Below, in pieces: positions 7,548 to 16,255 of a stretch of 46,920 bases of DNA. The stretch is from IMG/VR virus record IMGVR_UViG_3300008267_000084, positions 1-46,920 of that record, one strand, 5' to 3'. Under the pieces are notes generated by a model that was given only the letters and a program-made list of their open reading frames with translations, had not been told where the DNA came from and searched no databases. Every line of letters begins with the position of its first letter. Position 1 is the first letter of the stretch. Both the position numbers and the translations under genes were made by a program. Source of the stretch: a virus.

Positions 7548-8024
7548 TTACTTTGCTGTTTTAAATAGGGTTATTAAAAGTTCTCGATGCTTGGCGTAAA
7601 TTTGTTGAACTTCATAAATATTTACTCCGTCATGTTTTTCTAGTTCCATAAAAAACATTCCTAATCTAAAATCAATATCTTTATCACTTGGAACGGAATT
7701 ATTGGTTAGCGGTTTCCAATGTGTTGGAACAATTGAGCAATCTTCTGGAAACGAATCAAATTGATTATAAAATCTTTTTTCTGAATCCATTTGTCCACTT
7801 ACACTCCAATCATCTGTAATATTTTTTAAGATTACCAACTTATCTATTTCAGGCAATCTTTCCTCCACACTAATCCACCCATCGCTTACGGGAGTGAATT
7901 GGTTTTTGTATTTATTTATAGCTTGAATGATTAAATCAATTTGATTTTCAAACAAGTCTAGTTTATTGTTGGGATATACTTCTTCAAATATTTCCTCTGC
8001 TGTTTTCTTATCGTTTGTTTCCAT
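7548..8024 (-). CDS. DUF551-like protein
   Basis: A 158-residue protein with the DUF551 phrase DGWISVEERLPE in the middle and VPTHWKPL about 45 residues later. DUF551 segments are common in phage early genes; their function is unknown. The flanking helical parts (residues 1-40 and 110-158) are specific to this protein. Confidence 0.75.
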   Translation of the reverse strand: METNDKKTAEEIFEEVYPNNKLDLFENQIDLIIQAINKYKNQFTPVSDGWISVEERLPEIDKLVILKNITDDWSVSGQMDSEKRFYNQFDSFPEDCSIVPTHWKPLTNNSVPSDKDIDFRLGMFFMELEKHDGVNIYEVQQIYAKHRELLITLFKTAK

Positions 8025-8039
8025 TTAGTTAGATTGGGG

Positions 8040-8171
8040 TTAGTTGAATTTAATGCGTTGAATTTTCTTTTTCTTACTCCGCTTTGCTTTCGCTGAATGG
8101 TTGCCACAAACACAAGATTTTTTGCCTCTGTTTTCTGGGTCTTTACAATCAGACATTATTGCTTTCTTCAT
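8040..8171 (-). CDS. Very basic small protein with Cys residues
   Basis: A 43-residue frame (MKKAIMSDCKDPENRG...). It holds a short CVCGNH segment and a Lys/Arg-rich tail (AKAKRSKKKKIQRIKFN). It fills the gap between two early genes. A second in-frame ATG is at codon 6. Nucleic-acid binding is plausible from the charge alone. Confidence 0.55.
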   Translation of the reverse strand: MKKAIMSDCKDPENRGKKSCVCGNHSAKAKRSKKKKIQRIKFN

Positions 8172-8186
8172 CTCACTTGTTGGTTT

Positions 8187-8375
8187 TTATTGGGTTAGTA
8201 GGTTTTTAATATTTTGGTCGTGATTATACAATTCGGGGCTAACCAAAGGAGAGCCACAATTTGAACACTTCATTTCTAAGTTTAGCCAATCCGCAGGGAC
8301 AATAACATCGGGTTGTGTGCAATTAAACTTAGGCTTTATTTTGTCTGAGCAAGTCAGTTGTATTGTGTTTTCCAT
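8187..8375 (-). CDS. Small putative zinc-binding protein
   Basis: A 62-residue protein with CSNCGSPLVSPELY near the C-terminus and two more Cys residues at 9 and 19, which could form a zinc ribbon. Function unknown. It belongs to the chain of small early genes read leftward. Confidence 0.6.
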   Translation of the reverse strand: MENTIQLTCSDKIKPKFNCTQPDVIVPADWLNLEMKCSNCGSPLVSPELYNHDQNIKNLLTQ

Positions 8376-8399
8376 CTCTTTATAGTTAAAAGGTTAGTG

Positions 8400-8519
8400 T
8401 TAAAATAGTTGTTTTATTCCTTCTTTAAACTCGCTATTAGCATTTTTAATACTTAAGCTCCAAACGAGAATAAAAAGCCATACAATACATATAAAAATTA
8501 TTCCTACGGGGTACTTCAT
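8400..8519 (-). CDS. Single-span membrane peptide
   Basis: A 39-residue frame with one clear membrane segment (VGIIFICIVWLFILVWSL) and a charged C-terminus. The reading frame and its place in the minus-strand gene chain support it. Such small early membrane peptides often act on the host envelope, but nothing here shows that. Confidence 0.55.
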   Translation of the reverse strand: MKYPVGIIFICIVWLFILVWSLSIKNANSEFKEGIKQLF

Positions 8520-8562
8520 TTTTCTTTAGTTATTAGTTTATTTAATTATCAATAGGTTGGTG

Positions 8563-8892
8563 TTAGATTATGGGGGTGTATGGTAGCCTATAATTAACTC
8601 CATTTACATAATAATTCCCTTCGCTTGTACAATTCATTCCACGACAAAATGGGTATTTGCAATTATTTTCTTGTCTGCAATATGCTGTAACAAACAACTC
8701 TTGCCCCTCAGTCCATATTTCTGTAACACTTAATGGAAAAGCTATGTGTGAATATCCAATACAAGTACTTTGATTAACCTGTATTAATTCTCCATTATTA
8801 TCAACCCAGTGCCCAGCCTTTACATCTGCTTCAATAACACAGCAAGGGATTTTTCTTTCTTCAACAATTAAGTATTTAACAATTCCTTTCAT
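8563..8892 (-). CDS. Hypothetical Cys-rich protein
   Basis: A 109-residue beta-rich protein with Cys clusters (IPCCVIEADV and CRQENNCKYPFCRGMNC) that could bind metal. It is preceded by a long untranslated leader (8893-9074) with two hairpins, so it may be separately regulated. No family is recognised. Confidence 0.65.
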   Translation of the reverse strand: MKGIVKYLIVEERKIPCCVIEADVKAGHWVDNNGELIQVNQSTCIGYSHIAFPLSVTEIWTEGQELFVTAYCRQENNCKYPFCRGMNCTSEGNYYVNGVNYRLPYTPII

Positions 8893-8918
8893 CTTATAAT
8901 TATTTAGTTAATCTATTC

Positions 8919-8969
8919 ACTTAAAAACAAAAACCTAACATTCACAAGTTGCGTTGCGAAGTTAGGCTT
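8919..8969 (-). terminator. Intrinsic terminator on the minus strand
   Basis: On the minus strand AAGCCTAAC (8969-8961) pairs with GTTAGGTTT (8939-8931): eight Watson-Crick pairs and one G-U. It is followed by TTTTTGTTTTT. It lies between the methyltransferase gene and the 8892 gene, so it could terminate the upstream message or act as an attenuator for the downstream one. Confidence 0.6.
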
Positions 8970-9003
8970 GTTATATCCCGTTGTTTCCGTCAGGCTATTT
9001 CAC

Positions 9004-9023
9004 AATGGTTCGCAACAACCATT
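9004..9023 (-). promoter_or_regulatory. Leader hairpin with a loop complementary to the terminator loop
   Basis: A perfect 7-bp stem AATGGTT/AACCATT (9004-9010 with 9017-9023) carries a 6-base loop. On the minus strand the loop is GTTGCG, and CGCAAC occurs twice in the loop of the downstream terminator hairpin. A kissing interaction is possible. No other gene is seen in 8893-9074. Confidence 0.45.
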
Positions 9024-9074
9024 TTTAATTTCGGTGTAAAGGTAATCAAATATTTTTAAATTCCTAATTTGTTT

Positions 9075-9722
9075 TTAAAATAATTCTGTTTGGTTTACAT
9101 TTGACTTGTGTATTATCCCCATAGCTGTATCTAGGATTATTTTTCCTACTTCATAATCAACAAGGTTTCTTGCCATTTTTATTTTACTTTGCTCCCCTTT
9201 GTACTTATTAAAATCATATTGATGAAACTCACACAATTTTTTAAACTCATCATTTACTTGTCCTCCAATTATACCTTTTGATTCGGGGCGGTCTATCTCA
9301 TTAGGCAAAATAAAATTACACCAATATAAATGCCTACCTCTTTTTTGAGCTGGGATTAATGGCTCATAATAAGGTATAACATTTTCAATACAATATTTAC
9401 CATTAAAGTGGTGTTCAATAAAAATAATCTCTTGGTAAAGCATCATATTTGGGTATTCGGGTTTATAAAAATCCTGATTCTTTTGTGTAAACCTAACCTT
9501 TGAATGTGTTGGACAAGGTGGACTACTCCAAATAAAATCAAACTCTTTATAATGGTCCAGGAGATATTGGTGTGCATCCGCAACTATTACTGTATCATTC
9601 GGGAATCTTTCTTGATATAATCTTGCTGCTTCGGGGTCAAGTTCCACAGCTGTAATTTCGTGTTCATTGCCCCACTTGTATCGGTTTCCTCCTAAACAAG
9701 CATATAGGTTAAGTATCTTCAT
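9075..9722 (-). CDS. DNA (cytosine-5) methyltransferase
   Basis: A 215-residue protein with C5-methyltransferase motifs in order: NLYACLGGN (motif I, SAM site), SSPPCPTHS with the catalytic Cys70 (motif IV), ENV at 113-115 (motif VI) and QKRGR at 126-130 (motif VIII). It methylates cytosine in DNA. It is much shorter than the usual 300 or more residues, so the target-recognition region is very small. No cognate nuclease gene is nearby. Protection of phage DNA from host restriction is the likely role. Confidence 0.85.
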   Translation of the reverse strand: MKILNLYACLGGNRYKWGNEHEITAVELDPEAARLYQERFPNDTVIVADAHQYLLDHYKEFDFIWSSPPCPTHSKVRFTQKNQDFYKPEYPNMMLYQEIIFIEHHFNGKYCIENVIPYYEPLIPAQKRGRHLYWCNFILPNEIDRPESKGIIGGQVNDEFKKLCEFHQYDFNKYKGEQSKIKMARNLVDYEVGKIILDTAMGIIHKSNVNQTELF

Positions 9723-9733
9723 ATCTTCATCTT

Positions 9734-10030
9734 TTAAAAATTAATATTCTTTTTTAGTTCTTCGTTCTGCTTTTCAAGTGCTATTATTTTGTCAGTCAAT
9801 CGTTTTCGCTCAATTAAAACTTTTCCACTATTCGTTTCTATAATCTGCTGTTCGTTATACATTTGGTGAAAAAGGATTTGTAATCTTTCTAATGTTTCAA
9901 TCATTTTCCATTGCTCTGAGTAATCTTTTGCCCCATCCTTTCCCATAGCCTTTAATAGCTTATCTCTCATATTATCTATAAGGTTTGAGTAGTCGGCATA
10001 GTTTACGTAAAATTCAGCGTTTGTAAGCAT
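9734..10030 (-). CDS. Hypothetical coiled-coil protein
   Basis: A 98-residue, mostly helical and charged protein ending in a likely coiled coil (LIERKRLTDKIIALEKQNEELKK). Its start overlaps the end of the helicase gene by one base. It may be a small partner of replication proteins, by position only. Confidence 0.65.
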   Translation of the reverse strand: MLTNAEFYVNYADYSNLIDNMRDKLLKAMGKDGAKDYSEQWKMIETLERLQILFHQMYNEQQIIETNSGKVLIERKRLTDKIIALEKQNEELKKNINF

Positions 10031-10998
10031 TAAAATGGGTCGTTAATTGGTTGTGTAAAATCTTTACTTGGTGTTAATGGTGGTTGTTTTTCTTCTTTTG
10101 GCTTTGCGTAAATATTTAACCCACCACTTTCATTTGTCATATCATAATACCTACTTACACTAACATCGAAGTTTATGGCAAAAAACCCCCTTTTCCCTAT
10201 CGCCTTTGGCTTAACTTTTAACATCTGTACATCTGCTACCTTTGTATCAAAAGTTTCTCTGTGAACGCTTATAATCGTTTTTCCTGAGTTATTCCATTGA
10301 GCCCCTCCTTCCATATCATCAACTTGAGGGTGGTAAAACTTACCATTGCTATCTCTACGAGGTGTTTTAGGATGAACAACCGTATGAAAATGTATATTAT
10401 GTTTCTCGCTTAAAAAGTTTCTATAAGGCAAAACTACTGATAGGTATTGAGCATAGCCTCCGTAATTGGAGTAATCGTGTCGCATATCCTTCCAACTATC
10501 AATAACGGCTGTATTTATTCCGTGTTCTTTTTTATAGGCTACTGCTCCATCCCAAAACTCAATAGGGCTTAATATTGGCGACCCGTCAACTTTGTGTAAT
10601 ATTCTAAAGTGTTCTAACAACCAAGCACACGATTTGTAGGCTGTCCCAATATCAATATGATTGTTGTATCTTTTATCGAAAGTCATACCCGTATGTTTAT
10701 GGATTAGGATAGCCATAACTTCAACAGCATCACCAATATCAGGAACACAAAGTAAGTGTTTCCAACCATAAAAAGTAGAGGTGTTAAACAAGCATTCTAG
10801 CATTAATTCAGTCTTACCGCTTTGAGGTATCCCTGTCCAATCCGTTACGCTGTTTTGTCGCATTGTATAGTAATCTTCAAAGGATTTAAACCCCAAGTAA
10901 ACTCCTGGATTTCCACCCGTCTTATGGTATAATTGCAAATCTCTGTCAATATCACCAAACTCTAATATTTTATATCCTTTTAACATAAGTGTTCCCAT
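10030..10998 (-). CDS. DnaB/Twinkle-type replicative helicase ATPase
   Basis: A 322-residue RecA-fold ATPase. Walker A is GIPQSGKT (56-63) and Walker B is AVIDS (164-168, Asp167). The phrases [12 protein letters not shown] and [14 protein letters not shown] match the sensor and arginine-finger region of phage replicative helicases. No primase domain is present. It unwinds DNA at the fork. The start may be residue 5 (ATG at 10986), which overlaps the upstream stop by 7 bases. It follows a replication-initiation-like gene, a typical phage replication pair. Confidence 0.8.
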   Translation of the reverse strand: MGTLMLKGYKILEFGDIDRDLQLYHKTGGNPGVYLGFKSFEDYYTMRQNSVTDWTGIPQSGKTELMLECLFNTSTFYGWKHLLCVPDIGDAVEVMAILIHKHTGMTFDKRYNNHIDIGTAYKSCAWLLEHFRILHKVDGSPILSPIEFWDGAVAYKKEHGINTAVIDSWKDMRHDYSNYGGYAQYLSVVLPYRNFLSEKHNIHFHTVVHPKTPRRDSNGKFYHPQVDDMEGGAQWNNSGKTIISVHRETFDTKVADVQMLKVKPKAIGKRGFFAINFDVSVSRYYDMTNESGGLNIYAKPKEEKQPPLTPSKDFTQPINDPF

Positions 10999-11642
10999 TT
11001 TTTATCAAACCATGAAGGGTATCCCATACCTGCCGATTTTTGTGCTTTAACCTCTCTTATTTGTACATCAGTATAAGGGCACTGCTCGTCTTTAACTACG
11101 TTTGGATATTCCTTTTTTAGCCATTTAACGGCTGTTAAATATAGGCTTGTGTAGTTTGTGTTCTTTTTATAATTTTCGATTGAATCTAATGTGCTATCAA
11201 TTTGCTGTTTTGTGTACCCGAAATCTTTTAATTTTATAAGTTCTTCAGTAGTTATTTTCAGGTGCTTAAATTTACGATAGTAAATTATATCTGTATCTAT
11301 TACTTTAACATTTACATTATCATTTACATTAACAGCCATTTTTGCTATTGGCAAAATGCGTTTGCTATCCTTTGCTATGTTTTGCCATCGTTTGCTAGCC
11401 CCTGCCTTACCCGCTTCGCTTCTTACCAACTTAGTTGATTCCCAAGTCTTTAAGTCCCTTTTTAGCTGTAATTTAATAGGCTCAAAAGCAAGATTAACCA
11501 ACGGATTATCGCAAATTGGATTCTCGTCATTAACATAAGAGTAGATATGTTTTAGTAATTTACCTGCTGTTTCATTATCTAACATATCAATAATGCTCCG
11601 TTGGTCAGCGTAAAGTATAAACCCTTTTTTATTTTCTGCCAT
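10980..11642 (-). CDS. DUF6291-like replication-associated protein
   Basis: A 220-residue protein. Residues 7-40 ([32 protein letters not shown] is the region, spanning 8-39) match the conserved start of DUF6291 proteins of Bacteroidota phages. A basic hinge with [11 protein letters not shown] follows. The C-terminal half is helical, with a [17 protein letters not shown] segment as in primosomal and helicase-loader proteins. Its end overlaps the helicase gene, so loading that helicase is a reasonable guess. Confidence 0.7.
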   Translation of the reverse strand: MAENKKGFILYADQRSIIDMLDNETAGKLLKHIYSYVNDENPICDNPLVNLAFEPIKLQLKRDLKTWESTKLVRSEAGKAGASKRWQNIAKDSKRILPIAKMAVNVNDNVNVKVIDTDIIYYRKFKHLKITTEELIKLKDFGYTKQQIDSTLDSIENYKKNTNYTSLYLTAVKWLKKEYPNVVKDEQCPYTDVQIREVKAQKSAGMGYPSWFDKKWEHLC

Positions 11643-11811
11643 TTCGCTGTAATTTTTTTATTTTTTTGTCTAATAATTCTGCCATCATTAAAGCCCAATA
11701 ATACTTTTTTAATTCCTCAGTAGGCTCTCTAAATTCCCCATAATGATAACACATTCTTTCTACTGATTTTTTACAGGCTAAATCGAATTCTTTTTGTTCT
11801 TGTTTTGTCAT
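11629..11811 (-). CDS. Hypothetical small helical protein
   Basis: A 60-residue charged helical protein ([16 protein letters not shown]...) with a basic C-terminus ([12 protein letters not shown]). It overlaps the next gene by 14 bases and its ATG overlaps the preceding gene's TGA (ATGA), so it is part of the translated early chain. Function unknown. Confidence 0.65.
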   Translation of the reverse strand: MTKQEQKEFDLACKKSVERMCYHYGEFREPTEELKKYYWALMMAELLDKKIKKLQRNGRK

Positions 11812-11975
11812 TTCACAATAGTTATTAAAAGGTTTTTCTTAAGCAAAGACAAAGGGAAAATGCTCACAAAAAAATTGTTATTTGAGGCATTAAATAAGAT
11901 GTGAGGATTAAATCCTAACGACTTCATTTTGTCGTATTCTTGTTCCGTTTTTAGTGGTGCTTTCATTCCGTTCAT
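11808..11975 (-). CDS. Hypothetical small protein
   Basis: A 55-residue frame (MNGMKAPLKTEQEYDKMKSLG...) ending in a hydrophobic stretch. Its TGA overlaps the ATG of the 11811 gene. A second ATG at codon 4 is an alternative start. The gap-free fit between two genes supports it. Confidence 0.65.
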   Translation of the reverse strand: MNGMKAPLKTEQEYDKMKSLGFNPHILFNASNNNFFVSIFPLSLLKKNLLITIVK

Positions 11976-11982
11976 GGTTGGT

Positions 11983-13194
11983 TTATTTTAAGGTTTTTTC
12001 TATTTGTCGTTTCTTTTTTATCTCTTTAAATTTTCCATAGGCATCTGAGAATGGTTGCGTTTGTCCTAATCCTTTACACCAATAATCATTTCTTAGTAAA
12101 ACCTTACACATTCTTCGCCACGATGGAACCCAGCATTTTGACTCTAAATCTTCGGGGGCTTCATCAGGAATAACCAAATATCCCCTATCCTGCCAACCCT
12201 TAATAAACTTTATAAATCTTTCTCTATAATGCTCTCCTGTTTTTCTAGGCATTGTTGAAAGTAAAAGATTGCAAAATGATTCCCAAGTATGACCTTCGGG
12301 TTTATAGATTTTATTATATCCGCTCACATTCCCATTTTCTTGAACATACAAAGCCCCACTATTAACCCCGTTTACACGAGCGATTAATTTATACCACGTA
12401 TTTGGCTCGATAATGTGATATAGCCACAATCCACGTCTTTGGTCATCTCCATAAGGTTGGCACAATCGCTGTTGGCTTATTTTAACTCCTGCCATCATCA
12501 TTTTATCGTAAACCTTATTGTGTATCAACTCTTTATATTTTCCATGAAACACCCAAATATCCTCAGTTCGCCAATCGTAAATAGGATAAATATTGTAAAG
12601 TTTTGAGCTAACCTTTGTACTCCATTTCCAGTTGTTAAACATTAAGCCATCCTTTCGAGAGGTAATAGCACGATAACGATGTAGTGATTCATCTGAGCGA
12701 ATCCCAATAAAAGCACAAGTATTTTGCCCTTGTGAATACCACTCTCCAAATATTACCATAAATTCCTCAAACTCCATTTTTGGTTGGTAGAAATCGTATT
12801 GAGATAAGTCGGACGCTAATTCAGGTTTTTGTCTTACCCAAACATCTTTCTTTTCTTCATCCCAACAAACCCAACGAGGCTGGTAGTTACTTACAGCGTT
12901 TCTTAAAAGCAATTCGGCACAAATCCAATGTAGTTCGATATTGTCTTTGTACATTTCAATCATTTGCTCAATGTGAATTATCGTGTCGTTATATTGAGCC
13001 TCTAAATCAATAATTAATAAACCTACTTTTCTATTTCTTTTTCGTGCTTCTGCTAAAACAAGGTGCGACATTACGCTACTATCCTTGCCTCCTGAAAACG
13101 AAATATAAATACGTTCAAAATTATCAAAAACCAATGACACTCTTTCTCTACTTGCTTCAAGCACAGATTTATCGTTATATACTTTTGTCGCCAT
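11983..13194 (-). CDS. PAPS reductase-like (IbrA/DUF3440-type) protein
   Basis: A 403-residue protein with the N-type ATP pyrophosphatase loop SGGKDS (34-39) near the start and the GIRSDES motif (164-170) of the PAPS-reductase/DndC-like superfamily. Aromatic residues are rich in the C-terminal half (DUF3440 type). It lies one base after a ParB-like gene, the same pairing as IbrB-IbrA. Relatives act on sulfur-containing or adenylated substrates; the role in phages is not established. DNA modification, anti-restriction or host regulation are possible. Confidence 0.8.
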   Translation of the reverse strand: MATKVYNDKSVLEASRERVSLVFDNFERIYISFSGGKDSSVMSHLVLAEARKRNRKVGLLIIDLEAQYNDTIIHIEQMIEMYKDNIELHWICAELLLRNAVSNYQPRWVCWDEEKKDVWVRQKPELASDLSQYDFYQPKMEFEEFMVIFGEWYSQGQNTCAFIGIRSDESLHRYRAITSRKDGLMFNNWKWSTKVSSKLYNIYPIYDWRTEDIWVFHGKYKELIHNKVYDKMMMAGVKISQQRLCQPYGDDQRRGLWLYHIIEPNTWYKLIARVNGVNSGALYVQENGNVSGYNKIYKPEGHTWESFCNLLLSTMPRKTGEHYRERFIKFIKGWQDRGYLVIPDEAPEDLESKCWVPSWRRMCKVLLRNDYWCKGLGQTQPFSDAYGKFKEIKKKRQIEKTLK

Positions 13195-13195
13195 C

Positions 13196-14320
13196 TTAAT
13201 AAATATTTACTTGTCTACCAATCGAAAGAGCTTCTTCCATCGTTAATTCACTTCTATTGTATTTTCGCATCCAAAAATTTAATGCTTCCAACGCTAATTC
13301 ATTTGCGTGTTCTTGTTGTTTGGTTGTTAATTGATTAAAACCTGAACAAAACTTAGATGGAATACCAGTTGCATAACACATTGAGGCTTGTCCTAACCAA
13401 GCAATTCTATTCATCGCCTTATTAGTCAAATAGTGTTCACACGAATTAATCCAGTTATCTAAAACACCTTGCAAAGCATCTCTAAATAGTTCGTCATTAG
13501 ATAAAAATTCAGCATAAGCCTTTTCGCATTCCTCCGCTTTCATTCCCTCTTTACTTCCTGCATAAAATCCTGCTTTGTGGCATTCCCATTTTTCAAAGGT
13601 GTGAAATATTCTCTCAGGGTCACTTGTGTTTGTAGTTCGGTAGTGTTCAACTTCTTCTTCACTTAAATCATCCGTTAATACTTCGTAATTAGCTATTGAA
13701 TCGGAGGATTCCCACGACTTACTAAAATCATCATCTTTGAAAATATCCTGTAATCCTGTAATTTGGCAAAGTCTTAAAATTTCTTCTTCATCCATACCAA
13801 GCTCCCTTGCAATCCTTTCATTTTTCCAGTTACGATTTTTTAACTCTAAAATAATCTCACTCATTGCATCAACTTGGTGCTTACCTCTTGCTCTGTTGTG
13901 TCGAATAGTAGAAGCGATACGGTCGTTTTTATTACTTTGTTCTTTACGAATAATTACGGTAGGGGTGTACCCTTTTACACGTTCACGAACTATTTTAGAT
14001 TCTTTACTTACTCTAGTTCTGTGGAATCCATCCACAACCTCTATCTTATCACCATTCGGAAATGTAACAACTGGCTGTGTATATCCATCATTCATAATTG
14101 AAATTTCTAACAATTCCATTTCAGGTGGTGCAACTTTATTTGGGTTGTAATCATTTGCTGTCACGTTTTCAGCTAAAACCCATTTAACAAAATCAACAGG
14201 CTCGTTTTTAAAGGGAGAAAATTGGTGTATAAACTCTCTAATTTCATTCATGTTATTAACCTGTTCATTCAGGTCGCTAACATTCAATAGTTTTTCAATT
14301 TCTTTTTTAAGTAACTCCAT
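13196..14320 (-). CDS. ParB/sulfiredoxin-fold protein (IbrB-type)
   Basis: A 374-residue protein. The ParB-like nuclease fold is marked by VVDGFHR (95-101) and IRHNRARG (139-146). A helix-turn-helix-like segment follows at about 167-185 (NERIARELGMDEEEILRLCQ). A long C-terminal domain of unknown type is rich in Trp, Glu and Cys. It forms a two-gene unit with the PAPS-reductase-like gene. The pair has its own promoter at 14426-14455 and a hairpin leader, so it is regulated apart from the recombination genes. Confidence 0.75.
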   Translation of the reverse strand: MELLKKEIEKLLNVSDLNEQVNNMNEIREFIHQFSPFKNEPVDFVKWVLAENVTANDYNPNKVAPPEMELLEISIMNDGYTQPVVTFPNGDKIEVVDGFHRTRVSKESKIVRERVKGYTPTVIIRKEQSNKNDRIASTIRHNRARGKHQVDAMSEIILELKNRNWKNERIARELGMDEEEILRLCQITGLQDIFKDDDFSKSWESSDSIANYEVLTDDLSEEEVEHYRTTNTSDPERIFHTFEKWECHKAGFYAGSKEGMKAEECEKAYAEFLSNDELFRDALQGVLDNWINSCEHYLTNKAMNRIAWLGQASMCYATGIPSKFCSGFNQLTTKQQEHANELALEALNFWMRKYNRSELTMEEALSIGRQVNIY

Positions 14321-14331
14321 AGTTTTATAAT

Positions 14332-14378
14332 TAAAAAAGCCTTTTCGGGTTTGGATGTGCGTCCGCCCCCTAAAGGCT
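14332..14378 (-). terminator. Terminator-like leader hairpin, candidate attenuator
   Basis: On the minus strand AGCCTTT (14378-14372) pairs with AAAGGCT (14344-14338), with smaller GGA/TCC and GGG/CCC helices inside. TTTTTT follows at 14337-14332, just before the ParB-like gene's ATG at 14320. Because a promoter lies upstream at 14426-14455, the element is in that gene's leader and may control read-through. Confidence 0.65.
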
Positions 14379-14425
14379 AATGAGTTTTTTATTTATTGAA
14401 TGAATCGCACAATTCATTAACTCTG

Positions 14426-14455
14426 CAAATGTAATTTATTTTTTCAATTCCGCAA
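14426..14455 (-). promoter_or_regulatory. Bacteroidota-type promoter TTG-N19-TACATTTG
   Basis: On the minus strand TTG (14455-14453) is followed after 19 bases by TACATTTG (14433-14426). It overlaps the end of the NinG-like gene and would start a leader of about 100 bases containing the terminator-like hairpin. Confidence 0.65.
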
Positions 14456-14984
14456 TTTTATTTTTATATTTTTTAATTAATTCTTGAATCTCTATTATAG
14501 GTAAGTCAAGTTTATTGTGAGCGTTATTGTCTAACCATTCAACTTTTTCTAGTCCGATTTTTTTTATTAATCTCGGACGGTATTCGTGTATGTTTCCGCT
14601 CTTAAATTGGTTACAAGGGACACAACTTAAATGCACGTTATCCTCATTAAACCTAAGAAAAGAGTAAGTTGTTGCGTAAAAATGTGAAGCATCCCCTTTT
14701 CTATTAGCCATTGGTGTATCACAACTAATACAATTATCTTTAGCATCTCGCATCCGAATATACGTGTTAAAGGTTGCTTGTAAAAGTTTAAGCCAGTCGC
14801 CTTTTTTCATTAGCCCCTTTTTCATTTCCTTAACTTTCTCACAAAGTAGCTTTTCTCTTTTGGCTTTGTTAAGTTTATGGCTACGTTCAACAGCACAAGG
14901 TATTGAACAGCAATTTTGTAAGGGGGCTTGTTTTTGAAACTCGACACCACACTCAGCACACTTTCTTTTATTTAGTTTTGCCAT
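14436..14984 (-). CDS. ninG: NinG/Rap-like recombination protein
   Basis: From the preferred ATG at 14984 the protein has 182 residues; a longer frame starting at 15011 adds nine residues that overlap the exonuclease further. It has an N-terminal Cys cluster (CAECG at 9-13, NCCSIPC at 24-30). An HNH-like part follows with CISCDT, DASHFYATTYSFLRF and LSCVPCNQFKSGN, the signature of lambda NinG/Rap, which aids recombination by cutting branched DNA. It directly follows exonuclease and annealing genes, which supports the call. Confidence 0.85.
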   Translation of the reverse strand: MAKLNKRKCAECGVEFQKQAPLQNCCSIPCAVERSHKLNKAKREKLLCEKVKEMKKGLMKKGDWLKLLQATFNTYIRMRDAKDNCISCDTPMANRKGDASHFYATTYSFLRFNEDNVHLSCVPCNQFKSGNIHEYRPRLIKKIGLEKVEWLDNNAHNKLDLPIIEIQELIKKYKNKIAELKK

Positions 14985-15696
14985 AATAGAATTTATTACC
15001 AATACGAACACACTTATCTAAGTTTAAAATATTGTTACAATCTTGCAGTTTGCGATATGCGAAACCCGAAATTTGCTCATAAAAAAACTGCTCTTCATCC
15101 ATTAATTCGGCTTCAGTTAATAGCTTAATCATTTGTTGTTTTTTAGGCTCGGATTCCTCAACCTTTTTTAAGATGCTTTCTTGTAACTCTTCGTCCTTTT
15201 TAAACTCGAAAATCTTAAATCGTAGCTCTAAAGGAAAAGGATATTCGGTTATTTCTTCAACCCCCCATTCCTCAGGTTTAGTAAGATAATAAACTAAGTG
15301 TCCGACCTCAGACTTACAAGCCATCATTTGCATTTGAACCTGTGCGAAGTATTTACTAGATTGTTTATTAATCTGTTCTAGGTACGAATCAATGTGATAG
15401 GGACACTTTATATCCATCGGAGCGGAATTGTTAAGGATGTCAGGCGAAGCCCCGCAAAACTCGTTTATTTGGATAAATTCATCGTGCCATTCAGCATCAG
15501 GATAAAGCGGTTTAATAACTTGCTCAAAAGCGTTCATTTGGTTTTGTATTCCGTGCTTCATTGCAGGGGTTGTAAAATCGTCTTTAAGCCCTATTGATTG
15601 CATAGCTAAATCTAGGATATAAGATTGTGCTGTTTTCCCTTGACCTCCCGCTAGTAATTCACTAATACGGGAGGCACTAAATCTTGTTTGTATCAT
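14968..15696 (-). CDS. YqaJ/lambda-type exonuclease
   Basis: A 242-residue protein with the viral recombinase nuclease core: GASPDI (Asp86), then DIK (Asp95, Lys97) and AQVQMQMMAC (Gln119-Gln123). Lambda exonuclease has Glu-x-Lys at the second site; here it is Asp-x-Lys, a conservative change. The enzyme makes 3' single-stranded tails for the neighbouring ERF annealing protein. Its start overlaps that gene by 4 bases, a classic two-component recombination unit. Confidence 0.85.
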   Translation of the reverse strand: MIQTRFSASRISELLAGGQGKTAQSYILDLAMQSIGLKDDFTTPAMKHGIQNQMNAFEQVIKPLYPDAEWHDEFIQINEFCGASPDILNNSAPMDIKCPYHIDSYLEQINKQSSKYFAQVQMQMMACKSEVGHLVYYLTKPEEWGVEEITEYPFPLELRFKIFEFKKDEELQESILKKVEESEPKKQQMIKLLTEAELMDEEQFFYEQISGFAYRKLQDCNNILNLDKCVRIGNKFYYGKTK

Positions 15697-16250
15697 ACAG
15701 CTAAAGATAATTGAGCGGTTAATTTAGTTAGGTATTCGGTTTTCATTCCTTTGCCTTTTTGTCCGTTAAAAACTCCCAACGTAGCAAGGATTTCTTTTTT
15801 AGTTCCCTTCATTGCTTTGTTAAATTGCTCTTCACTTAGCCACTCTGTAACTATTGGGGCTTTTTCTTCTTTTTGTGGTGTACTCGACTTATTCCCATCA
15901 TCATCTTCAGCTCCTACATTTACAAAACTTTGTAACCCATAACGTCTAGCGTAAGTAATTCCACTACCTTGACTCTGAGCATCGTTTTGTTTGCTGTAAA
16001 TGATTTCTGTTAGGCTCTCCATACTTTCTCCCGACTCGTGCAAAAGAATCGTTTTAATGAAGTTTTTGCCATCAATAAAGGCAGTCGGTTGTAATACTAC
16101 AATCCCGTGTTTATTTAAAGACGGCATACAAGCCTCTCTAATTGAGTTTAAATCTGCATAGGAGCTTTTGAAGAAAGGATTTTTAGAGTCCTTAAGTGCT
16201 GTTCCCATTTCTTTTTGTGCGTCTAATAACGCTTTGCTAATCTGTTTCAT
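15693..16250 (-). CDS. erf: ERF-family single-strand annealing protein
   Basis: A 185-residue protein with the ERF core: KNPFFKSSYADLNSI near residue 23 and GSGITYARRYGLQSF at 95-109, then VNVGAEDDDGN. ERF proteins coat and anneal single strands, and help phage genomes circularise and recombine. The C-terminal third is a linker plus a small domain (TEWLSEEQFNKAM...). It is coupled to the exonuclease. Confidence 0.9.
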   Translation of the reverse strand: MKQISKALLDAQKEMGTALKDSKNPFFKSSYADLNSIREACMPSLNKHGIVVLQPTAFIDGKNFIKTILLHESGESMESLTEIIYSKQNDAQSQGSGITYARRYGLQSFVNVGAEDDDGNKSSTPQKEEKAPIVTEWLSEEQFNKAMKGTKKEILATLGVFNGQKGKGMKTEYLTKLTAQLSLAV

Positions 16251-16255
16251 AGTGT

